Assembly: GCA_017506865.1 (NCBI GenBank)
Contig: JAFCMP010000379.1
Coordinates: forward strand, 558,001 to 622,000
DNA: 64,000 nucleotides
Direction: 5' to 3'
Source: Tribonema minus
Taxonomy: Eukaryota > Sar > Xanthophyceae > Tribonematales > Tribonemataceae
Shown here: in pieces, positions 55,601 to 63,646 of the stretch
Layout: every line of letters begins with the position of its first letter
Position numbering within the stretch: the first letter of the stretch is position 1
Translations under genes and position numbers: made by a program
Notes under the pieces: generated by a model
What the model saw: only the letters and a program-made list of their open reading frames with translations
The model's database searches: none
Told to the model about the DNA's origin: nothing

Positions 55601-57028
55601 GGCGTGCCGTTCGCCAAGCCGGCAGACAAGCAGCGGGCGCTCGCCATGAGCCCGGAGGAGGTGGCTGCCACCAAGGCCAAGGCTAACCAGAAGCGGCCGA
55701 AGCGGTGGCAGCGGCAGAAGCGCGAGTGGCCGCACGGCGCGCGCGTGCGTGCGAAGGACCTTGCGGCCCTGCGCAAGTTCGTCGAGAGGGACAAGTGCAT
55801 GCACCACCCCAACATGCAGCTCACACTCATGAGGTACGGAGTGAATACGTATTGGTTGCTCGCACACACGTTCCCTGAAGTATAGACATCTCCTTGAGAA
55901 GTACTCCCACATATCCATGCTTCAGGTATAGATATATGCGGGCCCGAACCCGATGCATGCTCCAGGTATAAATATATGCACATGTGCGAGTTTAAACCCG
56001 GTGCACAGCTCACGCGCACGAGGTACGGACAGGACTACATGTACGGACAGGACTACATGCACGTCCTCTGAGGTTGTACAACGTGCGGAAGGGGAACTGA
56101 TACATGTCCTGTGAGGTTATTCCTCATCATCAATTCTCACTGAGGGCGCGAAACAGCCGAGACCGTTGAAGTCAAGCTTGCTCTTTGGTGTGGTCGTCTT
56201 CTTGTGACAAAGTATTTAAAGTTTTATAGTATTGAAGTTTGAGTTCAAGTTAAATGGTATTCATTACTGCGGCTGGCCGCCAAGTGCTTGCTGTCATCTG
56301 TGCCGCCTGCGCACAGCAGTCCACACACCCTGTTGCTGCTCACCGCCATCGGCGCACTGCCAGCTGTACGTGCTGCAGCTGGCTGCCTCCAGCGCCCCGC
56401 TGCCTGCTGCCATCTGCGCCCACCGCTGCTGCTCTCACGGCCACTCGCACGGGCCGTTGCGCGTTGCCACCGGCCCGGCGTCCGCCTCACGATCATCTGC
56501 CACCGCCGCTCGCTGCCACAGAGCGCTGCTCGCTGCCGCCCGCACCTGCCTGCTGCCACCTGTGCCTGCCGCTGCTGACTGCCTCGCGCGCCCTCCTCTG
56601 CTGACTGCTGTTCACTGCGATCGTCTGACCGTCTGCCTCGCCATCTACCATGTGCGCGTGTCGGTGCTCACTGCCACCCTGCACGTGCGCGCTGCCGAGT
56701 GCGCCCCACCGCCTTGCCACACACTCCGCACAAAACTGCAGCTCCCTTGCCTTCGCTTCGCATATTTTGACACTGTGCCCAGCTGCTCACTGCCACACGC
56801 ACACTCTCCGCTGCTCGCTGTCACCGCGTGCCCGCCGCCAGGGAGGTGCAGCTGATGCCTGAGGGCGCGCCCGAGGGGATATCCCTTTATATCTGGCAGG
56901 AATTTGTCCTCGCCATTCCGGGCAAGGAGGAGGCGGTCCTGTGGCAGCACTACACCCAGGACGCGAGGTGGCTGTGCAACTGGCTTGGCGCGGGGCACCA
57001 GGAGCGCATCGTGAAGCTAGAGAGTTGA
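49841..57028 (+). CDS. Unidentified host gene, exons A-E (5' end unresolved)
   Basis: Phase-compatible exons: A 49841-50058, B 50501-50621, C 51883-52104, D 53570-53885 (or its duplicate D' 55518-55833), E 56842-57028 with a TGA stop. Joined, they give about 354 residues plus a missing N-terminus. Splice sites are good (CTTACAG, CCTCAG, ATGCAG, TTCCAG acceptors; GTAGGA, GTACGT, GTAAAC, GTACGG donors). Visible features: an acidic region in C (ESVEDEHGWLVLQNTSGEIQ), a strongly basic block in D (KRPKRWQRQKREWPHGARVR), and a hydrophobic/aromatic end in E (GISLYIWQEFVLAIPGKEEA, then WLCNWLGAGHQERIVKL). I do not recognise the family. The first exon may lie in 48797-49020, where a frame containing LLEVEPRPKLQRGRAVYRAG is open, but no start codon or join could be fixed. 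Confidence 0.6.
50676..51365. mobile_element. Non-autonomous hAT-like element in intron B-C
   Basis: The ends are inverted copies of CAGAGATGCCCCGT. The flanking octamers are CTGACAGT (50668-50675) and CGGACAGT (51366-51373), 7 of 8 matching, as expected for an aged 8 bp hAT target duplication. The 690 bp interior is full of ACCGGT / ACTGGTACC motifs clustered towards both ends (50690-50780 and 51165-51310), typical of subterminal transposase-binding repeats. No transposase ORF is present. It lies wholly inside an intron of the unidentified host gene. Confidence 0.82.
52567..52611. repeat. Interstitial telomeric array (CCCTAA)n
   Basis: About seven units of CCCTAA in tandem with one CCCTAAA variant. 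The array ends within a few bases of the start of the 1.95 kb tandem duplication (52615). It lies in the intron between exons C and D. The repeat is human-type TTAGGG, not the Chlamydomonas TTTTAGGG type. Confidence 0.93.
52615..52896 (-). other. Minus-strand open frame of unknown nature (unit 1)
   Basis: Opposite the host gene, the frame reads AVAFVITSDECKTWTGRGHL and on through VADTKKAAVHFSAVGDKV to KELGEKAVLLEG. The composition looks coding, and the frame survives in both duplicate units with few changes. No ATG start in a good context or partner exon was found and no family is recognised. It may be an exon captured from another gene. Confidence 0.3.
52615..54562. repeat. Tandem duplication, unit 1 (1,948 bp)
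   Basis: Starts GGGGAGGCAAGGAGCACGG, ends CACAGAGCGCTG. It is repeated directly at 54563-56528 with only scattered substitutions. It contains exon D of the plus-strand gene and a minus-strand open frame. Confidence 0.95.
54563..54862 (-). other. Minus-strand open frame of unknown nature (unit 2)
   Basis: Copy of the frame at 52615-52896 with changes including Asp to Asn in TSNEC and Ala to Thr in SLCSTAF. It has the same lack of a clear start. Confidence 0.3.
54563..56528. repeat. Tandem duplication, unit 2 (1,966 bp)
   Basis: Second direct copy. The 18 bp length difference is a local duplication of GTACGGACAGGACTACAT at about 56023-56058. Exon D' (55518-55833) is intact with the same splice sites and a synonymous change in the codon before FVERDK. 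Confidence 0.95.
56529..56841. other. Low-complexity intron before the last exon
   Basis: CTGC/CCGC-rich degenerate sequence ending in the CCGCCAG acceptor of exon E. No independent feature. Confidence 0.6.
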
Positions 57029-57190
57029 TGTGCCAGAGAGGGGGGGGGGGGCGGGGTTGGGGGTCCGCGCTGCGTGTGCGCGCGCGCGGCCAACAGGAGC
57101 GCATGGTGAAGCTGCAGAACTGATGCGCCAGCAAGGGGGGGGGGGGGGGGGGGGGGGGCGGGAAATGGGGGTCCGCGCTGCGTGTGTGCG
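56999..57190. repeat. 95 bp tandem repeat spanning the stop codon, with G runs
   Basis: CAGGAGCGCATSGTGAAGCT starts at 56999 and again at 57094. The first unit holds the C-terminus and stop of the host gene; the second repeats an almost identical ending (QQERMVKLQN, stop) in the 3' UTR. Runs of G at about 57041 and of more than 20 G at about 57137 follow each unit. Confidence 0.85.
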
Positions 57191-57352
57191 CGCGCGGCCA
57201 GCGTGCGCGCTGCGGGTTGGGGCAGGGGAGCGCGTGGGGCAGGACTGTCGCAGTGACCATGAGCGCAACGCTGACGCGGAGCCGCTGCAGCTGCCTGCAG
57301 ACGTTGGTGGCGGTGCTTATGTTGACTGTCAGCATTTTTGCCCCAGTAACGT

Positions 57353-57817
57353 TTGAAGCCAGTGAGGGTTGAACCACTTTTGACCACTTTTGACAAAGGC
57401 CAACAATATTTTGACTTCTCGTGGCTTGACTCCGAGTCTGATGATCTCTTGAAGTTTCTGCGATTGAAGTTCTGCGATGTTGGTGGCGCTTCTGGACAAG
57501 TTCACACAGCTCTTGACAGACCATGCTTTGAAACCACAAAACACCTGAATACCGTGAGTTGCTGCAGATTCCCAAAAATTGACATGATCCGTGTCGTCCC
57601 TGCCACATCCCCTGAACATGGTCAGTTTCTGTGCATGGGTTTAATTAGAGATTACTGTGCATACCTGCACTGTTCCATCTACCACAGGCGCGAGACTCGG
57701 CAGAAGACCAAGGCTGCGGAGATTGATTGGCGTTCCATTTTTTACATAGATTTGAAGCCGACTAGAATATGCGGTCGTGTGTATGCATGTGTGTGGGGCA
57801 CTGATTCTAATTTGTGA
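57353..57817 (+). other. Open frame of unknown nature ending at a GTACAT junction
   Basis: A 154-codon plus-strand frame without recognised domains stops in GTGAATAAAA, which is followed directly by GTACATCC (57828 onward). An A-rich end next to GTACA is what the retroelement 3' ends of this window look like, so this may be the 3' part of another element. A minus-strand frame overlaps it (57329-57619). Which strand codes, if any, is unclear. Confidence 0.3.
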
Positions 57818-57835
57818 ATAAAAGTACATCCTATG

Positions 57836-58098
57836 TTTTTGACAACAGTAGAAGAGGTGTTAGGGACGAAGTCACTAAGTGTGTGTGTGCCAGCCGCCGC
57901 ACTTGCTTCCCCCATACTAGCATGTGTGCAGCAGCAACTGAGTTGTTAGGTTTGAGAACATGACTGGGCACCATGCTTTGTGCCGAGGGCATGCATGTGT
58001 CACAAGCGCAACGGTGTTTTGCCATGCCATGGCTCATACTATGAACATCATGTCCTCAAACTTGCATACATGTTGCACATGTCGCAACACGTCATGTG
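57836..58098. other. Intergenic, nothing recognised
   Basis: AT-richer sequence between the junction at 57828 and the 3' end of LINE A copy 2. Confidence 0.4.
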
Positions 58099-58109
58099 TT
58101 TATGTACTT
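58099..58109. repeat. Target-site duplication, 3' side of LINE A copy 2
   Basis: TTTATGTACTT, identical to 63636-63646. Confidence 0.93.
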
Positions 58110-61100
58110 TTTATTAATTCTCGCTCAGGGCGCGAAAAAGCCCAGATGATTGGCATCTAGCTGTAAGGAATCTACATGTCGTATGACAGTCTGAAAGTGT
58201 CGCAACGACAACCACTCAAACGCCGCCGCCGCCAAATGGCATCTCGGGGTCCTCCCCTACGTCCTCCTCCATGTGCCCCCCCCCCCTGGATTCTGCCATG
58301 TGTGTCATGACACGGCCAGAGTACGCCATGTGGAGCGCTGCCGACAGTGCCGAGCGTAAGCGCGCCAGGGCGATGCCCTTGAGAGCTTTAGGGCGCGCTC
58401 CTCCGGGCACTGACATCCTGCTGGCATACTCCGTCGCCACAGCCTCCAGCAGCTTCCGCCCCTGCTCCCCGATGCTGCCAAATGACCCTATTGCCAATGT
58501 GGCAAGTTTGTAGCAATTCTGATCATAATGACCAGAATAGTGGGTAGTCTTGGCGGCCTCTTGGTCGCGGCAGCATCGCTCGGGGTCTGCTGCAGTCTTC
58601 GCCGCCCGCGACGCCACCTGTGCCTCGAAGCAGGTAACGTCCACCATGAGCGGTAGGTGGCGTGTCGGGTCGTCGTAGCCGGTCACCGGGAAGGCGTCGG
58701 CAGGCAGCACGATGTCCATCCTGCGACTCCCCGGCGGCCCGGCGGACCCCAGAAACGGCGTGTAGTCCTCGTCCACCAGTCCCGTTTTGAGGTATTGCCG
58801 CAGGAGGCGCTGCGTGGCCCTCTTGACGCTATTGTGGACAATGGTGTCGTGCGCCTTGACGCGTGGCGCTTGACACAGCCGTGCATGCAGGGTGCCGCCC
58901 GGCGACTTCCCGCACAGCTTGCAGCCTGCCGTCTGCTCCTCTACTCCGATGGCGCGTTTGACGGCCAGCTGCCAGGATAGGCCATCGAACGAAGCCGTTG
59001 TGGAGTACATGGGCTCGTTGAGGAATGCCATGCCGATCGAGTGCATGTGGCGCTGCGACCGGAATCGAGCAAGTGCTTGCGTGCGTTGCGTGCCCTGCGG
59101 CAGCTGTTGCAGGTCCGCCTCCACCTTATCTGCAAGCTCGGTAGCGACGGCATCTGCAAGCGCACTCTGATTGGGGCGCTTCAGGCTACACTGCAACTGC
59201 AGAGCACTGGCGTCAAGTACGCAAGCAGCATCCGCACCAGTGCCACCACCTGCTGTCGGCCGCAGCGGCGGCTGCTGCGTAGGTGGTTGCTGCTGCAGTG
59301 GCGTTAGCGCTGGTGGCAGTATATGTTCCAGCTTGTCACCTGTTGCTGCACGTAGAGATGTGGCAGCTGTGGCGATCGTCCGCATGAGGGGCAGGCGCGC
59401 CACCTCTGCCGCTGCTGCGCCTTGTAGCATTGCTGGTGTGGAACGCGCAGCGCCTGCATTGACGGCTGCCGCTGCTGCGTGCGCTGGTGCTGCAGCTGTG
59501 CCGCCTGCCGTTGCTGCTGCTGCCAGTGGTGTTGCTGCTGCCGCAGGTGTTGGTGCAGCACCTGCCGCATTGGCCGCTGCCACCGCCATTGCCGCTGTCG
59601 CAGCCGGCACGGTTGCGGCGCCGCCTGCCGACGCTGCTCCTGTTGCAGGTGCTGCAGCAGCCCTTAGGCTAGTAGGGCCTGTAGCAGCTGTATTGCCTAT
59701 GCCCGCAGCCGCTGCTGTTGATGCTGCAGTTAGTGATGCCGCCGAGGCCACTTGAGGTGCAACATGTGCTGCCGCTGCTGCAGCAGCCTCTGATGCTGGA
59801 GCAGCTGCTGCTGCCGCCGCTGCTGCTGCCGCCGGAGTAGTTGCGCCGTGCGCCGCCGCTGCTGCTGCTGCCGCTGGTGCCGCCTGTGCTGCCGCCGCGG
59901 CCCCTGATCCAGCGGCAGCTGCGTCGTGTGTTGCCGGAATGGCTGCGCCATAAGCGCGGCCAGCCGCTGATGCAGTTGCCGCTGCCGGAGCGGTCGCGCC
60001 TCCACTGGCAACCGCCGCTGCCGCTGTAACAGTTGCCGCTGCTGATGCTGCTGGTGCTGGTGCTGCTGCCGCTGCTGCCGGTGCCGCTTGTGTTGCCGCA
60101 TCCTCAGCAGCGTTGTCTGCAGCCGCTTGAGGAGCCGCCTGCTGCAGCACCCCCGCCCATCCAGAGAGTGCTGGTTGCAGCGCTTGCAACGTGCCCGCCA
60201 CATACGCAGCATCAGCGATGTCGCAGGCGCTGGTAATGCCAAGGCCGCCATGCCGTGTTGGGAGTCGCGCTTGCTGTAAGGCTGGGCCGTGCGCTGCCAG
60301 ATGGAAGTGGGCCCCACTTTGCTCAAACTGGCGCCAGGTCTGGCCTGGTGGCTGCAGGCCCATTGAGTGCTCAAGCACCCACTGCGTGACCCGATCCCAC
60401 TCCTTGGCGGCTGGCGCTGTCTGCGTAGTGGGAATGGTGCGCAGGCAGTACGTCATGCGAGGCACCACGCAGTAGCGCAGTAACCTGAACATAGCCCTCG
60501 GAGATGTCAGGCGCGCGCATCGCTCTGCAAATCGAGCCCCTGCCCCGCCTGCACCCGCTTCCCTGCGCAGCCATGCGTCCACAAAGCTGCTGTGGCCCAC
60601 CGGCACCCCCAGCAACACAGCTCCACGGTTCTGATTTTCATCCGTATCCCCCACTAGCTGAACGCCCAGCTGCTGCAGCAGTTGCCGCTCGTGGTCTGTC
60701 ACCACATGCCCCCTGCCAGGCAGCGCGCGTGACTTGGTGAGGTTTAGCTCCAGCCCCACCTCCGCAAAGTGTTGTTTGAGCTGCGCCACCGCCTGTATGT
60801 CATCCTGAGTCAGCGTGCAAGCGCCTGTTCGGACGTTGGCATCGTCCATGTAGGCGCCCATCCGCCTCCGCGCGCGCTGCGCAGCCGCCGCCTCATTGAA
60901 CCGTTTCAAGCACTGAGCAATGGCGCCGCAGAAGAGCATCGGTGCCGCGGGGTCCCCCTGCTTAAACCCGCGCTGAGACATGATGATGCGCGTGGAGCCG
61001 TCAACGTGCTGGAACAGCAGGCGTGGCCGAGTGCGAACGTATGTGCCGATGAAGTAGTCGAGGAAGTCCGGCAGCTGTGCTGCTACCCATTCCGCTGCCG

Positions 61101-63635
61101 CCAGGACGAACACCATGTTGAAGGCATTCTTGAGGTCCAGCATGAACTGCCAGTGACCGAGCTCATACGCGAGTTTGCCGGCCATGGCCGCTTTCTCCGC
61201 TCCTGCTGAGACGGCTACCCCATACTGCCCGTCTGGCTCAAGGAGCTCCGCCAGGAAGTCTTTGCGGTCTGCCACGTACACCGAAGTGCATAGTCGCTGC
61301 AGCACCTCGCCGCAAACGATGGGCCGCTGCTTAGCTGTACCATCTTCCTGTTGTTCTGCAAGTGGCGTCAGGCGCCCCGCGCCATGCAACTGCCAGAAGG
61401 CATCCGGCAGCCGCGCAGCCTCCCGCATAACGGTCTGAAGCCACCGTGTGAGGACAGCAGCAAACTCATGCCGTCCCCAGCTTGTGCGTAGCGCATCCTG
61501 CAGGTGGCTGTAGCGCAGCCCCGATGGGCCTGCTCCACTGTAAGGGCTTGCTCGTTGGATGAGCTTGGCAACCGTCTCTGGCTCAATTCCCTCCCCCTGT
61601 AACAGGCTGAGTTCTGCTGGCATGTCGGCTGCTTTCGCCACAAGCTGATCAACCATGCCGGATAGCTCATGGAGTTGTTCCCCTGGCGCAGCGGGGGGGT
61701 GTTTGGACTGCATGGCGGCAAAGCAGTCATCATCAGGTATCGCCACCGTTTTGGGCTGAAGGAAACGCGCTGCCTGCTGTAGCCCCCCCCGTGTGCCCAT
61801 GCACTGTAGGACGTAGGCGTTGATCGCTGCCTCCGTTTGCTGGCGCGCGCGCCAGCGCCGGTGCGCACGCGCGTGTGCGAGGAGCGCTGGCACCAACCGG
61901 TCAAGCTCACCGCGTGCCAACATTCTGATTCTGTCGGAGCGAGTGATGCCAGGTGCGCCATCGGTGGAGGTGATGAGTGATGGCATGAGGTGGTGTAGAA
62001 TCGTGGATCTTTGCAGTCGCTGCACCCGCCCTGCAGAATCTGGCTCCCGCGCCGCATTGACGAACATCGTCATTGTGTGTGCCAACAGATGTGTTGCTGC
62101 GTTCTCCAGTGCAGCTCCCACATAGCGACGATTGCGTGGTCTAGCAAGGCTTCTAGTTGTCGCGAACTGCAGCTTGCACAGCTCATCGAGGCTGATGCTG
62201 TCAAGCACTGCTGCGACTGCGGGGGTTGAGATGGTCCACGTGAAAAGCCCACCTGCCCCACCTGCTGCGCCTGCAGGGCCTGGCGCTGCCGCTGCTGTCG
62301 CCGCACCTGCCGCTCTGGGACCCCCTCCGCCGCCGCCGCGGCCGCCACGACCACAGCCTCGTCCGCCGCTGTCGCTGCTGCGACCGCTGCCACGGCCACC
62401 GCGGCCGTTTTGAGTTCGCGCGCCACTGCCGCTGTTGCTAGCACCGCCGCTGCGGCTGCTGGCATCACTGCTGCGGCCGTTGCCAGCGCCGCTGTCCTTA
62501 GTACCGGCTGCACTGCCGCCGCCGGCACCGCTGCTGCTGCCGCCTCCGGTTCTGCTGCCGCTAGTCGCTCTGCTACTGCTGATGTCTGCATCATTGCTGC
62601 CGCTGCGAACGCGTCCTCCATTGCCACGTCCGCGCCCTCCACTGCGACCCCGACCCCCTCGTGTAGCACTGCTGCCCCCGCGTTCCGGCCTCTTTGAGCT
62701 GCCGGAGGAGCTGCTGCCACCAGCCTGAGCAGCAGGTGCCTGCTGCGCGTGCGCTGGTCCCTTTGCGTAGGGGTTGCCGATGGGTGTGCACGCCGGTTGC
62801 TGCTGTGGCAGCGACGTGGTAGCTGTTGCCGTCGATGCATCAGGTGCTAGCGGTGCTGCTGATGCTGTTGTTGACAATGTTGCCGCCACTGCAGCGGGTG
62901 AAGTGATAGGCCTGCATTTGCGGCAGTGCTTGCCCGCGCTGGCATCGCTGCTGTCCACTCTGAATGTCTTGTTGGCATGAAACAGGTTTTTGCACAAGGC
63001 ACACTCGGTGTAGATGGTTTGCAAGTGCGACGTGCTGAGGTCGGAGCGCTCCAGGAACGTTGTTGCTGTCCCACTGTGGTGTTTGCGCTGGTGCTTCGCC
63101 GCGATGTGGGCGTTTAACCTCTGCTGTAACGAGAGCAGCGACATGCCCTTCTTCACCACGAGGTCGCATAAGTTGCACTTGTACTCCGGGTCCGCACTGC
63201 CTCCACCTCCAGCTTCGTCGTCTAGCATCAGACGTTGCTGTTCCAGACTGTTATGACCTGTTCTAGAGCGCTTGACTGCACTTTGCCCGCCCGTGTGCTC
63301 CCCTTCGCCTGTTTGATCGGAAATTGACCAACCGTCATTCTGTACCCTCTTGCGTTTGTGCGCTGCGCGTCCGTCTCCAGTTGCTCTGCTGCTGCCACTC
63401 GTGCCATCGTCCTGTTGACAAGCGCCATTGCCATCTGCAGCACTGGTGCTAATATCCTGCGCTTGTGCGCACGCTAGATCGGATTCCTTGCATTTCTGCG
63501 CTGATTCAGAGTTGGCAATACGGGCCTCCCGCCGCCGCCATGATATTCTTTTCATGATCTCTGCTACGCCATGGTGCTACATGCTACAGCTACATACCTA
63601 TCCGCATCTCGTGGAGGCCTAGTTTGTACTTCTTA
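58110..63635 (-). mobile_element. LINE A copy 2: full-length RLE-type non-LTR retrotransposon
   Basis: 5,526 bp in reverse orientation, flanked by the 11 bp direct repeat TTTATGTACTT (58099-58109 and 63636-63646; AAGTACATAAA in the element's sense). The 3' end is ATTAATAAAA as in copy 1. The 5' end has about 29 bases upstream of the shared TGCGGATAGGTATG where copy 1 has only six. It inserted right behind the 3' tail of another element (63647-63668). Confidence 0.95.
58216..63555 (-). CDS. Retrotransposon ORF: zinc fingers, RT, zinc knuckle, restriction-like endonuclease (copy 2)
   Basis: 1779 codons, intact, and the same domain order as 30094-35433. Only three amino-acid differences from copy 1 were found: Pro to Arg after LEQQ near residue 110, Ser to Ala in AAVNSGAARS, and Gln to Arg in LPLMQTIATA; none touches a catalytic motif. 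YMDD, CCHC and both RLE aspartates are present. Two nearly identical intact copies imply recent transposition and a possibly active family. The Ala-rich linker is the same length in both copies, arguing against free slippage. Confidence 0.93.
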   Translation of the reverse strand: MKRISWRRREARIANSESAQKCKESDLACAQAQDISTSAADGNGACQQDDGTSGSSRATGDGRAAHKRKRVQNDGWSISDQTGEGEHTGGQSAVKRSRTGHNSLEQQRLMLDDEAGGGGSADPEYKCNLCDLVVKKGMSLLSLQQRLNAHIAAKHQRKHHSGTATTFLERSDLSTSHLQTIYTECALCKNLFHANKTFRVDSSDASAGKHCRKCRPITSPAAVAATLSTTASAAPLAPDASTATATTSLPQQQPACTPIGNPYAKGPAHAQQAPAAQAGGSSSSGSSKRPERGGSSATRGGRGRSGGRGRGNGGRVRSGSNDADISSSRATSGSRTGGGSSSGAGGGSAAGTKDSGAGNGRSSDASSRSGGASNSGSGARTQNGRGGRGSGRSSDSGGRGCGRGGRGGGGGGPRAAGAATAAAAPGPAGAAGGAGGLFTWTISTPAVAAVLDSISLDELCKLQFATTRSLARPRNRRYVGAALENAATHLLAHTMTMFVNAAREPDSAGRVQRLQRSTILHHLMPSLITSTDGAPGITRSDRIRMLARGELDRLVPALLAHARAHRRWRARQQTEAAINAYVLQCMGTRGGLQQAARFLQPKTVAIPDDDCFAAMQSKHPPAAPGEQLHELSGMVDQLVAKAADMPAELSLLQGEGIEPETVAKLIQRASPYSGAGPSGLRYSHLQDALRTSWGRHEFAAVLTRWLQTVMREAARLPDAFWQLHGAGRLTPLAEQQEDGTAKQRPIVCGEVLQRLCTSVYVADRKDFLAELLEPDGQYGVAVSAGAEKAAMAGKLAYELGHWQFMLDLKNAFNMVFVLAAAEWVAAQLPDFLDYFIGTYVRTRPRLLFQHVDGSTRIIMSQRGFKQGDPAAPMLFCGAIAQCLKRFNEAAAAQRARRRMGAYMDDANVRTGACTLTQDDIQAVAQLKQHFAEVGLELNLTKSRALPGRGHVVTDHERQLLQQLGVQLVGDTDENQNRGAVLLGVPVGHSSFVDAWLRREAGAGGAGARFAERCARLTSPRAMFRLLRYCVVPRMTYCLRTIPTTQTAPAAKEWDRVTQWVLEHSMGLQPPGQTWRQFEQSGAHFHLAAHGPALQQARLPTRHGGLGITSACDIADAAYVAGTLQALQPALSGWAGVLQQAAPQAAADNAAEDAATQAAPAAAAAAPAPAASAAATVTAAAAVASGGATAPAAATASAAGRAYGAAIPATHDAAAAGSGAAAAAQAAPAAAAAAAAHGATTPAAAAAAAAAAAPASEAAAAAAAHVAPQVASAASLTAASTAAAAGIGNTAATGPTSLRAAAAPATGAASAGGAATVPAATAAMAVAAANAAGAAPTPAAAATPLAAAATAGGTAAAPAHAAAAAVNAGAARSTPAMLQGAAAAEVARLPLMRTIATAATSLRAATGDKLEHILPPALTPLQQQPPTQQPPLRPTAGGGTGADAACVLDASALQLQCSLKRPNQSALADAVATELADKVEADLQQLPQGTQRTQALARFRSQRHMHSIGMAFLNEPMYSTTASFDGLSWQLAVKRAIGVEEQTAGCKLCGKSPGGTLHARLCQAPRVKAHDTIVHNSVKRATQRLLRQYLKTGLVDEDYTPFLGSAGPPGSRRMDIVLPADAFPVTGYDDPTRHLPLMVDVTCFEAQVASRAAKTAADPERCCRDQEAAKTTHYSGHYDQNCYKLATLAIGSFGSIGEQGRKLLEAVATEYASRMSVPGGARPKALKGIALARLRSALSAALHMAYSGRVMTHMAESRGGGHMEEDVGEDPEMPFGGGGV

Positions 63636-63646
63636 TTTATGTACTT
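63636..63646. repeat. Target-site duplication, 5' side of LINE A copy 2
   Basis: TTTATGTACTT; it directly borders the 3' tail of the neighbouring element at 63647. Confidence 0.93.
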
